A stretch of 64,000 bases of DNA from Firmicutes bacterium ADurb.Bin153 (lineage in GTDB: Bacteria > Bacillota > DTU025 > MWDF01), in the NCBI GenBank assembly GCA_002070415.1, contig MWDF01000001.1:62001-126000 (forward strand). The letters run 5' to 3'. Within the stretch, counting starts at the first letter, position 1, and every line of letters starts with the position of its first letter. The notes under the pieces were generated by a model, which saw only the letters and a list, made by a program, of their open reading frames with translations, searched no databases and was not told the DNA's origin. Positions 17,209 to 25,821 of this stretch are shown here, piece after piece. The position numbers and the translations under genes were made by a program.

Positions 17209-17745
17209 ATGAAAGACAGGCATACGAAGGAAGACCCGGCCCAGAAGCCGGCTGAGATATCCTCCGAGGAGGCGGCCAGGATTCTGGCCGACCTCACAAG
17301 GGAGCTCGAAGCGGCGAAGAAGTCGAACGACGAGTACAAGAACAGCTACCTCAGGGCCAGGGCGGACTACGAGAACTTCCGCAAGCGCTCCGAGCGCGAC
17401 CACGACGAGAAGATCAGGCGCGGGAAGGCCGACTTCATGCTTAAGGTCCTCGAGGTGATGGACGACCTTGACAGGGCCGTCGCGGCCGACGCCGGATACG
17501 AGGCGTTAAGGCAGGGCCTCGACCTGACCGCAAAGAAGCTGGGCACGATGCTAAAAGGCGAGGGGATCGAGCCCATAGAGGCCGTAGGCTGTGTCTTCGA
17601 CCCGTCATTGCACGAAGCCGTCACGGCTTCGGAAGGCGATGTGGAGCACGATACGATAAACGAGGAACTGAGGAAGGGATATACCTATTGCGGCAGCACC
17701 CTTAGGCCCTCGATAGTGAGGGTCACGGTGCCTCGCAAGAGCTAG
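17209..17745 (+). CDS. grpE: Nucleotide exchange factor GrpE
   Basis: A 178-residue GrpE. The N-terminal half is a charged coiled coil (ELEAAKKSNDEYKNSYLRARADYENFRKRSERD), followed by the DDLDRA segment and a C-terminal beta-wing with GVCFDP-like VGCVFDPSLHEAV and GYTYCGSTLRPSIVRV. It releases ADP from DnaK. SD GGCGGTGA directs the ATG at 17209; the GTG at 17200 overlaps that SD. It lies 18 bases after dnaK. Confidence 0.96.
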   Translation: MKDRHTKEDPAQKPAEISSEEAARILADLTRELEAAKKSNDEYKNSYLRARADYENFRKRSERDHDEKIRRGKADFMLKVLEVMDDLDRAVAADAGYEALRQGLDLTAKKLGTMLKGEGIEPIEAVGCVFDPSLHEAVTASEGDVEHDTINEELRKGYTYCGSTLRPSIVRVTVPRKS

Positions 17746-17798
17746 CTGGCCCTAAGGCGAGAAACGGCGGCCGCGGGGCCTGCCCATAGCGATTGTGC

Positions 17799-17828
17799 GG
17801 CGCCGACCCGGTCCACGGGCACGGCGCC
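17799..17828 (+). promoter_or_regulatory. Strong intercistronic hairpin between grpE and dnaJ
   Basis: Arms GGCGCCG (17799-17805) and CGGCGCC (17822-17828) enclose an inner CCCG/CGGG stem around GTCCA, giving about 11 pairs with small bulges. No T-run follows, so it is more likely an RNA-processing or stability element, or an attenuator, than a full terminator. The 127-base gap is the longest inside the cluster. Confidence 0.45.
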
Positions 17829-17872
17829 GCGCGCGTCCGGAAGGCACCTTAGGCGAAGCCGGAGGGGATGGA

Positions 17873-18814
17873 ATGAACAGAGGTTACTACGAGCTGCTCG
17901 GCCTGAAGAAGGAAGCGGCCGACAAGGAAATAAAGGCGCAGTACAGGAAGCTCGCCAGGAAGTACCACCCGGACGCCAACCCGGGCGACAAGGACGCCGA
18001 GCTGAGGTTCAAGGAGCTCAACGAGGCCTACCAGGTGCTGAGCGACCCGAAGAAGCGCAGGTACTACGACAAGTTCGGCCCGCAGTGGGAGCAGATGATG
18101 CAAGCGGGCATCGACCCCGACCAGCCGAGGGCCTGGGGAGGGGCGAACGACGGCCCCGGCGGTTTCAGGGTGGAGTACGGCACGCCCGAGGGCCTGGACC
18201 TCGACGACATACTCGGGGGCATGATGGGCGGCTTCGGCGGCTTCGAGGGCTTCGGCGGGTTCAAGGGCGCCTCCAGGAGGCAGAAGGCCCAGCCCGCGAA
18301 GGGTTCGGACATCGAAGCGGGCCTCGAGCTCACGCTTGAGGAGGCTGAGCTGGGCACCGTCAGAACATTCTCCTTCGATGCAGGTGCCGGCTCAAGGAGG
18401 ATAGAAGTAACGATTCCCAAAGGGACGAGAGACGGCGCTAAGCTCAAGCTGAAGGGCCAGGGCGCCAAGGGGCCCGCAGGGCCCGGGGACCTCTACCTTA
18501 AGGTTACGGTCGCCCCGCACGCGCTCTTCGTTCCCTCGGGAGACGACCTCCGCATGGATCTGGAGATACCCGTGGAGGACGCGGTGCTGGGCGGCGAGGC
18601 CAAGGTGCCGCTTCTGGGCGGAAGGTTTGCGACGCTTAAGGTACCCGAGGCGACCCAGAACGGGAAGCTCTTCCGCCTCAAGGGCGAGGGCCTGTCAAAG
18701 AAGGGCGGCGGCAAAGGGGACCTCTACGCGAGGATAAAGGTGGTCCTGCCTGAAAGGGCCACCGAACAGGTGAAAAGGGCCTTCGAAGAGCTAAGGCGGG
18801 CCAACAGGCCCTAG
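17873..18814 (+). CDS. dnaJ: DnaJ-family co-chaperone lacking the zinc finger (type II/CbpA-like)
   Basis: A 313-residue J-protein: J domain at residues 1-70 with the catalytic HPD in [13 protein letters not shown], a Gly/Phe-rich linker ([18 protein letters not shown], about 108-125) and the two C-terminal substrate-binding beta-domains. The four CxxCxGxG repeats of type I DnaJ are absent, so it is CbpA-like even though it sits in the dnaK cluster. ATG 17873 follows GGAGGGG; the open frame extends upstream without an SD. A canonical DnaJ may lie elsewhere. Confidence 0.9.
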   Translation: MNRGYYELLGLKKEAADKEIKAQYRKLARKYHPDANPGDKDAELRFKELNEAYQVLSDPKKRRYYDKFGPQWEQMMQAGIDPDQPRAWGGANDGPGGFRVEYGTPEGLDLDDILGGMMGGFGGFEGFGGFKGASRRQKAQPAKGSDIEAGLELTLEEAELGTVRTFSFDAGAGSRRIEVTIPKGTRDGAKLKLKGQGAKGPAGPGDLYLKVTVAPHALFVPSGDDLRMDLEIPVEDAVLGGEAKVPLLGGRFATLKVPEATQNGKLFRLKGEGLSKKGGGKGDLYARIKVVLPERATEQVKRAFEELRRANRP

Positions 18815-18843
18815 GGCCCAGACAAGGAAGGAGTGATCGACCC

Positions 18844-21414
18844 ATGGCGATAGACAGGCTGACAGTCAAGGCGCGCGAAGTCCTAAGCGCTGCGGCCAAC
18901 GAGGCATCGTCTCGCCACAATGCGTACATAGAACCGGTCCATCTGCTCAAGGCGCTGGTGGACCAGCAGGACGGGACCGTAAGGTCCATACTCGCCAAGC
19001 TCGGCGCGCCCATCGAGGCGATAGACAAGGAGACGGAAGACGCCGTCTCAAGGGTCGCGAGGGTCACAGGGACGACCAGCCTGTACCTCAGCGATGATTC
19101 CAACGTGATGCTGCAGAAGTCCGAAAGGCTGGCCGAGATGCTGAAAGACGAGTACGTGAGCACCGAGCACATGCTCCTTGCCCTGGTCGAGGGCAAGTAC
19201 GAGGCCAGCAGGATACTAAGGGACGCCGGCGTCACCTACGAGAGGGTCCTCACCGCGATGAGGGACGTAAGGGGCACCCAGAGGGTGACCGACGAGACGC
19301 CCGAGGAGAAGTACCAGGCGCTCGAGCGCTATTCGCGCGACCTGACCGAGTTGGCCAGGAAGGGCAGGCTGGACCCGGTCATAGGCCGGGACGAGGAGGT
19401 CCGCAGGATCATCCAGGTGCTCTCAAGGCGCACGAAGAACAACCCCGTCCTGATAGGAGAGCCCGGCGTAGGCAAGACGGCGGTCGTGGAGGGCCTCGCG
19501 CAGAGGATAATAGCAAAGGACGTCCCCGAGAACCTGCTGGACAAGCGGATAGTGGCGCTCGACCTGGGCGCGATGCTCGCAGGGGCCAAGTACAGGGGGG
19601 AATTCGAAGACAGGCTGAAAGCCGTGCTCAAGGAGATCCAGGAGGCAGAAGGCGGCATCATCCTATTCATAGACGAGCTGCACACCCTCGTAGGGGCCGG
19701 GGCCGCGGAGGGTGCGATAGACGCGTCCAACATGCTGAAGCCCGCCCTTTCCAGGGGCGAGCTCAGGACCATAGGCGCTACTACCCTGGATGAGTACAGG
19801 AAGCGCATAGAGAAGGACGCGGCGCTCGAGCGCAGGTTCCAGCCCGTCTACATCTCCGAGCCCTCGATCGAAGACTCTGTCGCCATACTGAGGGGCCTTA
19901 AGGAGAAGTACGAGCTCCACCACGGCGTGAGGATCAAGGACAACGCGATAATCGCGGCGGTGGCGCTTTCCAGCCGCTACATATCGGACAGGTTCCTGCC
20001 CGACAAGGCGATCGACCTCATGGACGAGGCCGCCGCGAAGCTGAGGACGGAGATAGACTCCATGCCCGTCGAGATAGACAAGGTCGACAGGCGCATACTC
20101 CAGCTTGAGATCGAAAAGCAGGCCATGTCCAAGGAGACGGACAAGCTCTCCAAGGAAAGGCTGGCCAAGATAGACGAGGAGCTGTCTGACCTCAAGGAGA
20201 GGCTGGACGGCATGAAGGCAGAGTGGTCGAACGAGAAGGCGCTCATCGCGAAAGTACGCGACGTGAAGGCCAGGATAGACCGCGCCAAGGCGGAAGAGCA
20301 GCAGGCCGAGAGGGCCGGAGACCTCGCCAAGGCGGCCGAGCTGAGGTTCGGCATGGCCCTTGCGCTCAAAGCGGAGCTCGACAGGGCGAACGAGGAGATC
20401 GCGTCCGTAAAGGGCGGCTTCAAGTACCTGAAGGAAGAAGTCGACGAGGAGGACATCGCCTGCGTGGTATCGCGCTGGACGGGCATACCGGTCTCGAAGC
20501 TTCTTTCCGGCGAGGCGGAGAGGCTCATACACCTCGAAGACGTGCTCAGGAAGAGGGTGCTGGGCCAGGAGGACGCCCTTAGGACCGTGTCCGACGCGGT
20601 GAGGCGTGCAAGGTCCGGCCTTTCGGACCCGAACAGGCCGACGGGCAGCTTCCTTTTCCTGGGGCCCACGGGCGTGGGCAAGACGGAGCTGGCGAAGGCT
20701 CTCGCCGAGTTCCTGTTCAACGACGAGCGCGCCATGGTGAGGATAGACATGTCCGAATACCAGGAAAGGCACACCGTGGCAAGGCTGATAGGCGCCCCTC
20801 CGGGCTACGTCGGCTACGAAGAGGGCGGCCAGCTTACCGAGGCGGTGCGCAGGAGGCCCTACTCGGTGATACTTTTCGACGAGGTCGAGAAGGCCCACCA
20901 TGAGGTGTTCAACGTGCTGCTGCAGCTGCTCGACGACGGCAGGCTGACCGACGGCCAGGGCCGGACGGTCGACTTCAGGAACACGGTCGTCATCATGACG
21001 TCGAACCTCGGTTCGAACGTGCTGGCCGAAAACAAGGGGGAGGACGGCCGGGCCATCGTGATGGAGCAGCTCAGGCAGTTCTTCAGGCCCGAGTTCCTCA
21101 ACAGGCTGGACGAGATAATCATGTTCAACAACCTCGACAGGTCGGCAATGGACGGGATAGTGGAGATACAGCTTGCAAGGCTCAAGGCCAGGATAGCCGA
21201 AAAGGGCGTCGACCTGGGCTGGACCAAGGAGGCTGCCGCAAAGCTCGCCCAGGAGGGCTACGACCCCGCTTACGGGGCGAGGCCCCTGAAGAGGGCGATA
21301 CAGAAGCTGGTCGAGAACCCCCTTGCGGTCAGGGTCCTCGACGGCAGCATAAAGCCGGGCAGGCCCGTCGAGATCGGAGTGGACGACAAGGGTTCGCTGA
21401 AGTTCACCCAATGA
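18844..21414 (+). CDS. clpB: ATP-dependent disaggregase ClpB (Hsp104)
   Basis: An 856-residue ClpB with Clp-N repeats (residues about 1-145), first AAA domain with Walker A GEPGVGKT (about 205), a long coiled-coil M domain (about 400-520, rich in Lys/Glu), second AAA domain with Walker A GPTGVGKT (about 608) and Walker [12 protein letters not shown]. It resolves aggregates with DnaK/DnaJ. It starts at ATG with SD AAGGAGTGATC, 29 bases after dnaJ. Together the genes form a self-contained Hsp70-disaggregase module under presumed HspR control. Confidence 0.98.
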   Translation: MAIDRLTVKAREVLSAAANEASSRHNAYIEPVHLLKALVDQQDGTVRSILAKLGAPIEAIDKETEDAVSRVARVTGTTSLYLSDDSNVMLQKSERLAEMLKDEYVSTEHMLLALVEGKYEASRILRDAGVTYERVLTAMRDVRGTQRVTDETPEEKYQALERYSRDLTELARKGRLDPVIGRDEEVRRIIQVLSRRTKNNPVLIGEPGVGKTAVVEGLAQRIIAKDVPENLLDKRIVALDLGAMLAGAKYRGEFEDRLKAVLKEIQEAEGGIILFIDELHTLVGAGAAEGAIDASNMLKPALSRGELRTIGATTLDEYRKRIEKDAALERRFQPVYISEPSIEDSVAILRGLKEKYELHHGVRIKDNAIIAAVALSSRYISDRFLPDKAIDLMDEAAAKLRTEIDSMPVEIDKVDRRILQLEIEKQAMSKETDKLSKERLAKIDEELSDLKERLDGMKAEWSNEKALIAKVRDVKARIDRAKAEEQQAERAGDLAKAAELRFGMALALKAELDRANEEIASVKGGFKYLKEEVDEEDIACVVSRWTGIPVSKLLSGEAERLIHLEDVLRKRVLGQEDALRTVSDAVRRARSGLSDPNRPTGSFLFLGPTGVGKTELAKALAEFLFNDERAMVRIDMSEYQERHTVARLIGAPPGYVGYEEGGQLTEAVRRRPYSVILFDEVEKAHHEVFNVLLQLLDDGRLTDGQGRTVDFRNTVVIMTSNLGSNVLAENKGEDGRAIVMEQLRQFFRPEFLNRLDEIIMFNNLDRSAMDGIVEIQLARLKARIAEKGVDLGWTKEAAAKLAQEGYDPAYGARPLKRAIQKLVENPLAVRVLDGSIKPGRPVEIGVDDKGSLKFTQ

Positions 21415-21434
21415 GGGCGGAAGCGGCCATGGAG

Positions 21435-21484
21435 GAAGCAGGCGCGGGCGGTGTCGGTGCGGATCAGGACCCGGCCCGCGCTTC
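21435..21484 (+). terminator. Possible terminator after clpB
   Basis: GAAGC..GCGCGGGC (21435-21449) can pair with GCCCGCGCTTC (21474-21484), with a 24-base loop; the following TGATTGTGCCTT is only weakly T-rich. A second small GCCCCG/CGGGGC hairpin lies at about 21499-21514. Confidence 0.4.
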
Positions 21485-21594
21485 TGATTGTGCCTTCCCT
21501 GCCCCGTCGGCGGGGCATTCATACGGCAGAGGTTTCGCCCTTCGCCGCCGTTAGAGTATATTGGATATATGACAGGTCCGAGGAGTGATGCATC

Positions 21595-22947
21595 TTGAGG
21601 ACGAGGATCACAACGGCCGTCGTCCTGGCCGTCATCCTGGGTTTGGCGATTGCGCCCGCCCGGGCTTTCAATTACGACATAGGTTTCTGGCTCTCCAGGT
21701 CGTCGAGGTCGTACGACCTGTTGGCCCCGAAAGCCGGCATAGACTCGGCCAACGCCGCCATGGCTAAGATTCCTGATACCGGGATCGTGGACCTTCTTTC
21801 GTACCCGGAGGAAGTGGACGGGTTCAAGCTGGCCGATTCCGTCACCGCGGTACAGCTGCCGAAGGACCTGTACCTCGCGGACGCGACCCCCGCCCCCGCT
21901 GGCCTCATATCCCAGCTGCAGGCGAAGTTCAGGCCCGGGGACAACGAGCCCTGGTACAAGGTGAGGTACGGCGTCTCGGTGACGACGGCCGACCTGAGGA
22001 CGCTGCCCGCCGCCGACAGGCTGTATGCGTCGAAGTCCGCGGGCGCGGACCTGCTCCAGGCGGGCAGGATGCTTCCCGCCGAACCGTGTGTCATACTGGC
22101 CGAGACTAAGGACAAGGCGTGGCTGTACGTACAGACGGCCGGGGCACACGGCTGGGTGGCCTCCTTGAAGATAGCGGTGGCCTTCACCAGGGAGCATTGG
22201 CTCTCGTACGTCGCTACCGGTGAGTTCGCCGTAGTCACCGCGCCTTCTTTGAGGATGGAGAAGGACGATGCGGCGCCGGCGCTGGAGACCCTTGAGCTGC
22301 CCATGGGCACCAAGGTCCCCCTAATGCCCCCGGCCAACGTGCCCGCGGTAGTACGCGGCAGGGCCAGCGCTGACAGCCTCGCCGTGCTTCTGCCGGTGCG
22401 AAGGGCCGACGGGAAGCTGCAGGTCGTGCCCGCCCTCGTCCCCAGGACCGCCGACATCGCGGTCGGCTATCTGCCGCTTACGGGCGAGAACGTAATCAAG
22501 CAGGCCATGAAGCTGGTGGGCACCCGCTACGGGCACATGGGCGCATCGGGAAGGGATCCTTACGTCATGGTGTCAGACATATTCCGCTGTTTCGGGCTCG
22601 AGCTGCCGATGAGCCTTGCGGGCTGGGAGGCGGCTCCTTTGAGGTGCTTGTCCCTGAAGGACGAATCGTCCGACATCAAGCTGCTCGCCATGAGGAAATC
22701 GGTACCCGGCGCCATATTGCTGGGCGATCAGGGACCTTACGTCTTCCTCGGGCAGTACGGGGACGACGCATACGCGATAGCGGCGCTTCCCGTCGTCAAG
22801 GTGCAGCCCAAATCGGACCTGTCCTATGCTCTGGAACCCTTGCCGTACAACGGCATCGGGCTTATTTCCTTGAAATCCATCTACTCCGAATCCGGAAACG
22901 ACCTGTTCTCCGGGCTAAGGGCCATAATCGAGCCGGCCCTGAGGTAG
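21595..22947 (+). CDS. Secreted SH3b1/NlpC-P60-like protein, probable catalytically dead
   Basis: A 450-residue exported protein: signal peptide at 1-24 (VVLAVILGLAIAPARA), an N-terminal stabilising domain (MAKIPDTGIVDLLSYPEEV), an SH3b1-type domain (HGWVASLKIAVAF, HWLSYVATGEFAVV) and a C-terminal domain shaped like an NlpC/P60 cell-wall peptidase. In active relatives the catalytic segment has the pattern RDCSALLRDLF; here it reads RDPYVMVSDIF, with proline (residue 322) in the Cys position. The His segment (GHIMLYLG-like) reads GPYVFLG, with Pro381 in the His place. It therefore looks like a peptidoglycan-binding or scaffold pseudoenzyme. TTG 21595 has AGGAGTGAT upstream. It is monocistronic, with a strong terminator. 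Confidence 0.7.
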   Translation: MRTRITTAVVLAVILGLAIAPARAFNYDIGFWLSRSSRSYDLLAPKAGIDSANAAMAKIPDTGIVDLLSYPEEVDGFKLADSVTAVQLPKDLYLADATPAPAGLISQLQAKFRPGDNEPWYKVRYGVSVTTADLRTLPAADRLYASKSAGADLLQAGRMLPAEPCVILAETKDKAWLYVQTAGAHGWVASLKIAVAFTREHWLSYVATGEFAVVTAPSLRMEKDDAAPALETLELPMGTKVPLMPPANVPAVVRGRASADSLAVLLPVRRADGKLQVVPALVPRTADIAVGYLPLTGENVIKQAMKLVGTRYGHMGASGRDPYVMVSDIFRCFGLELPMSLAGWEAAPLRCLSLKDESSDIKLLAMRKSVPGAILLGDQGPYVFLGQYGDDAYAIAALPVVKVQPKSDLSYALEPLPYNGIGLISLKSIYSESGNDLFSGLRAIIEPALR

Positions 22948-22974
22948 GGGCCGGGGATGATAATGGGAATATAT

Positions 22975-23008
22975 GTAAAGAGGGCGTCCTCCGGGACGCC
23001 CTCTTTAC
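22975..23008 (+). terminator. Strong hairpin terminator
   Basis: A perfect 15-bp stem GTAAAGAGGGCGTCC / GGACGCCCTCTTTAC with a 4-base loop (22990-22993). It ends the SH3/NlpC-P60-like gene; the A-rich and T-rich stem bases make it usable in both directions. Confidence 0.8.
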
Positions 23009-23110
23009 AAGCTTATATGCCTCATAGATCACCTTCAGCGTGACTTCCGCGTGCTTTCGAGTACCTTCAGCATACCGTACTGGCCCGGAAGCTATGCGCT
23101 GCTTGCCACC

Positions 23111-24286
23111 CTAGGCTTTCTTGCATACGCCCCCGCCCGAGTCCTTCGCGTTCCTTAAGGCGACTTCAGCAGTCAGAAGCAGGTCCTTGATCTCGGTCTC
23201 AGGACCGGGCACCGCCGCGGCCAATCCCATCGACACCGTAGGCGAGGGCACCGAGCCTCCCTTGCCGTCCAGGAGCGTTATGCCGTTGATCTCGTCCATA
23301 ACGGCCCTGGCCACCTTCATGGCCCCTTCGTCGTCGGTCCTCGGCAGCAGGACGAGGAACTCGTCACCGCCGTACCTTAGCGCGGCTTGGCCTATCCCCC
23401 TTACGACGAGGTCCGTCTTCCTCTTCGCGCATTTCTTGAGCGCGGTCGTCAAAAGCAGCAGGAACTCGTCGCCTATGTGCTTGCCGAACCTTTCGTTGAA
23501 GGCCTTGAAGCTGTCTATGTCCAGTACCGCCACAGCCACGCTCTCCTTCTGCCGCCTTGCCCTTTCCCATTCCCTGAAGAACAGAAGGTCGGACTTCTTC
23601 GCGTTGGCAAGGCCGGTGAGCTGGTCGACGTCCGATACGGACCGAAGGGCCTTGTTTGCGAGGTTCATCCTGTAGCCGTAGTCGAAGGATGCCGCCCTGT
23701 CCCTGTAGCAGGCGAGCGAGACGATGAAGGCAAGGGCCACCCCGGCCGCGCATTCCGCGCCCGAGAAGGCCGCCGCCGCGGCCTCGGTCCCCATCGCAAG
23801 GTCTATCGCGACGAAACACGCCGTCGCGGCCCCTCCCGCCAGAAGCACGGCCATGGGCCTCATCCTCGGCACCATCAGCAGCGAGGCCAGGCCCAGCAGG
23901 AAGAGCACCGACCTTGCCGGAATTTCCGGCGCCGTGCCTACTATCACTGAGAAGAAGAGCATCAGGCCGCTTGCGAAGAAATCGGCGAGGGTCCTCTTGC
24001 CCCTTGCCTCGAAATCCTTCAACAGAAGCCTGAGGTAGAAGAAGGATACAACGAGCACGAGCCCGAAAAGGCCCGCGATAAGGGCGATGTAGTTGCCGCC
24101 GAGGCCTTGGGCCCCGACCCCGAAGAGCAGGTATGACAGTGAAAGGATGCAGATGATGCCGCCGAAGGCGAGCATTAGTTGCGGGATCCTCTGCAGGTAC
24201 CAGCCGTAGTAGAAGCTCTCGAACGCTTCCCTTTCCGCTTCCGAGGAGAGCGTGCCTGGTTCAGGGTCGAGACTCTTCCTGGTCAT
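23111..24286 (-). CDS. Membrane diguanylate cyclase (GGDEF domain)
   Basis: A 391-residue protein with about six membrane helices in the first 210 residues (IPQLMLAFGGIICILSLSYLLF, LIAGLFGLVLVVSFFYL and others) and a C-terminal GGDEF domain starting at DQLTGLANAK. The active site RYGGDEFLVLLP is intact, so it should make cyclic di-GMP. No RxxD inhibitory site precedes GGDEF at the usual distance. The membrane part may sense a signal but matches no sensor family I recognise. ATG 24286 is favoured by GGGGTGAT; ATG 24292 and GTG 24295 are alternatives. Transcribed alone, downstream of gatB on the same strand. Confidence 0.9.
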   Translation of the reverse strand: MTRKSLDPEPGTLSSEAEREAFESFYYGWYLQRIPQLMLAFGGIICILSLSYLLFGVGAQGLGGNYIALIAGLFGLVLVVSFFYLRLLLKDFEARGKRTLADFFASGLMLFFSVIVGTAPEIPARSVLFLLGLASLLMVPRMRPMAVLLAGGAATACFVAIDLAMGTEAAAAAFSGAECAAGVALAFIVSLACYRDRAASFDYGYRMNLANKALRSVSDVDQLTGLANAKKSDLLFFREWERARRQKESVAVAVLDIDSFKAFNERFGKHIGDEFLLLLTTALKKCAKRKTDLVVRGIGQAALRYGGDEFLVLLPRTDDEGAMKVARAVMDEINGITLLDGKGGSVPSPTVSMGLAAAVPGPETEIKDLLLTAEVALRNAKDSGGGVCKKA

Positions 24287-24328
24287 GCCCATCACCCCGT
24301 ATACGTAATCATGTTAGATGCGGCCGTA

Positions 24329-24354
24329 CGTGCCGGAGTTGAACCCCCGGCACG
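24329..24354 (-). terminator. Hairpin after gatB
   Basis: An 8-bp stem CGTGCCGG / CCGGCACG just 10 bases past the gatB stop. There is no T-run, so termination would be weak; it lies between gatB and the GGDEF gene, both on the minus strand. Confidence 0.4.
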
Positions 24355-24363
24355 GGCCTTGCA

Positions 24364-25821
24364 TCATACATTCTTCTTCCTGCCGTCAAGTTCCTGCTTG
24401 AGCAACTGATTTGCCACCTTGGGATTGGCCCTGCCCTTGGTAGCCTTCATGAGCTGGCCCACGAGGAACATGATCGCGTTCTCCTTTCCGGAGACGTAAT
24501 CGGCGCTCGGACCCGGGTTCGCCTCTATGACTGCCAGCGCGGCCTTCCTGAGCTCCTCCTCCCCGCTTATCTGGCCCAGTCCCATCGCCTCGACCATCTT
24601 CCTGGGGCTGCCGCCCTTCAGGAACACCTCGGCGAACACGTCCTTGGCGGTCTTTCCGCTGATCTCGTCTCCCGCCACCATGCCCAGAAGCTCCGCCATC
24701 TGGGCGGGCCCGACCTTCGAGGACGCTATCTCCGTCCCCGAGGCGTTCAGCGCCGCGGCCAGCTCCCCGGTCATCCAATTGGCGAGCGCCTTGGCCTCGG
24801 CGCCGGCTTCCAGCCCCTTCTCGAAGTAGCCGGAAAGGTCCGTATCGTCGGAGATCAGCGAAGCCTCCCTCTGCGCCAGCCCGTAGTCCGCCATGTACCT
24901 GGCCTTCCTCTGGTCCGGAAGCTCCGGTATGGAAGCTTTCACCGTCTCGGTCCATCCGCGGTCGATCTCGAGAGGCACGAGGTCCGGTTCCGGGAAGTAC
25001 CTGTAGTCGTGGGCCTGTTCCTTGGACCTCATGAACACGGTCTCGGATTTTGCGTCGTCCCAGTGCCTGGTCTGCCTCCTCACCTCGCCGCCCGATTCCA
25101 AGACCTTCGCCTGCCTTGCCGATTCGTACTCTATCGCCTTGTAGACGGCCTTGAAGGAGGCTATGTTCTTCATCTCGGTCAGGGGGCCGAACTCCTTTGA
25201 GCCCTCGGGCCTTATCGAGACGTTGGCCTCGCACCTCATCGAGCCCTCCTCCATCTTGCAGTCTGACACCCCTATCGCAAGGAGTATGCTGCGCAGCTTC
25301 ACAAGGTAGGCCCTCGCCTCGTCGGCCGAGCGGATGTCCGCCTCGCTAACTATCTCTATGAGAGGTATGCCGCACCTGTTGAAGTCGATCATTGAACTTG
25401 CCGCGCTCGTTATGTCGTCTCCGGCGTGGATTAGCTTGCCGGTCTCCTCCTCGAGGTGCACCCTCCTTATGCCGATCCTCTTGGCCTTGCCGTCGACTTC
25501 GACGTCCATCCAGCCGTTCTTTCCTATCGGCATGTCGTACTGGGATATCTGGTAGGCCTTGGGAAGGTCCGGGTAGAAGTAGTTCTTCCTGTCGAACTTG
25601 GTCCTTCCCGAAACCTCGCAGTTAAGCGCAAGGGCCGCCTTCATGCAGTACTCGACCGCCTTCCTGTTTAGGACGGGAAGCACCCCCGGCATGCCTAGGC
25701 ACACGGGGCACACCTGCGTGTTGGGGTCCGCCCCGAACTTCGTCCTGCACCCGCAGAACACCTTGGATTCGGTCGATAGCTCAACGTGGACTTCTATTCC
25801 GATTACCGTCTCCCAGCTCAC
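24364..25821 (-). CDS. gatB: Asp/Glu-tRNA(Asn/Gln) amidotransferase subunit B
   Basis: A 485-residue GatB, the kinase/tRNA-binding subunit that activates misacylated Glu-tRNA(Gln) or Asp-tRNA(Asn). It opens WETVIGIEVHVELSTESKVFCGC and shows CPVCLGMPGVLPVLN, FDRKNYFYPDLPKAYQISQ, HLEEETGKL and DFNRCGIPLIEIVSE, then a C-terminal YqeY-like tail domain. GTG 25821 overlaps the gatA stop (GTGA) and has AGGGGG upstream; the open frame runs further but without support. Last gene of the gltX operon. Confidence 0.97.
   Translation of the reverse strand: MSWETVIGIEVHVELSTESKVFCGCRTKFGADPNTQVCPVCLGMPGVLPVLNRKAVEYCMKAALALNCEVSGRTKFDRKNYFYPDLPKAYQISQYDMPIGKNGWMDVEVDGKAKRIGIRRVHLEEETGKLIHAGDDITSAASSMIDFNRCGIPLIEIVSEADIRSADEARAYLVKLRSILLAIGVSDCKMEEGSMRCEANVSIRPEGSKEFGPLTEMKNIASFKAVYKAIEYESARQAKVLESGGEVRRQTRHWDDAKSETVFMRSKEQAHDYRYFPEPDLVPLEIDRGWTETVKASIPELPDQRKARYMADYGLAQREASLISDDTDLSGYFEKGLEAGAEAKALANWMTGELAAALNASGTEIASSKVGPAQMAELLGMVAGDEISGKTAKDVFAEVFLKGGSPRKMVEAMGLGQISGEEELRKAALAVIEANPGPSADYVSGKENAIMFLVGQLMKATKGRANPKVANQLLKQELDGRKKNV

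Noticed and set aside
19663..22197. An 844-codon open frame on the minus strand across clpB and the following gene
   Set aside because: It is antisense to clpB, which has full ClpB motifs. Long antisense frames are expected from the GC-rich codon bias, and its translation is low-complexity with no family motifs.
24329..24356. Minus-strand GGGGGTTCAACTCCGGC resembling a tRNA T-arm after gatB
   Set aside because: The stem pairs outside the T-loop geometry, a full tRNA would have to overlap gatB, and there is no anticodon or acceptor stem; treated as a hairpin.
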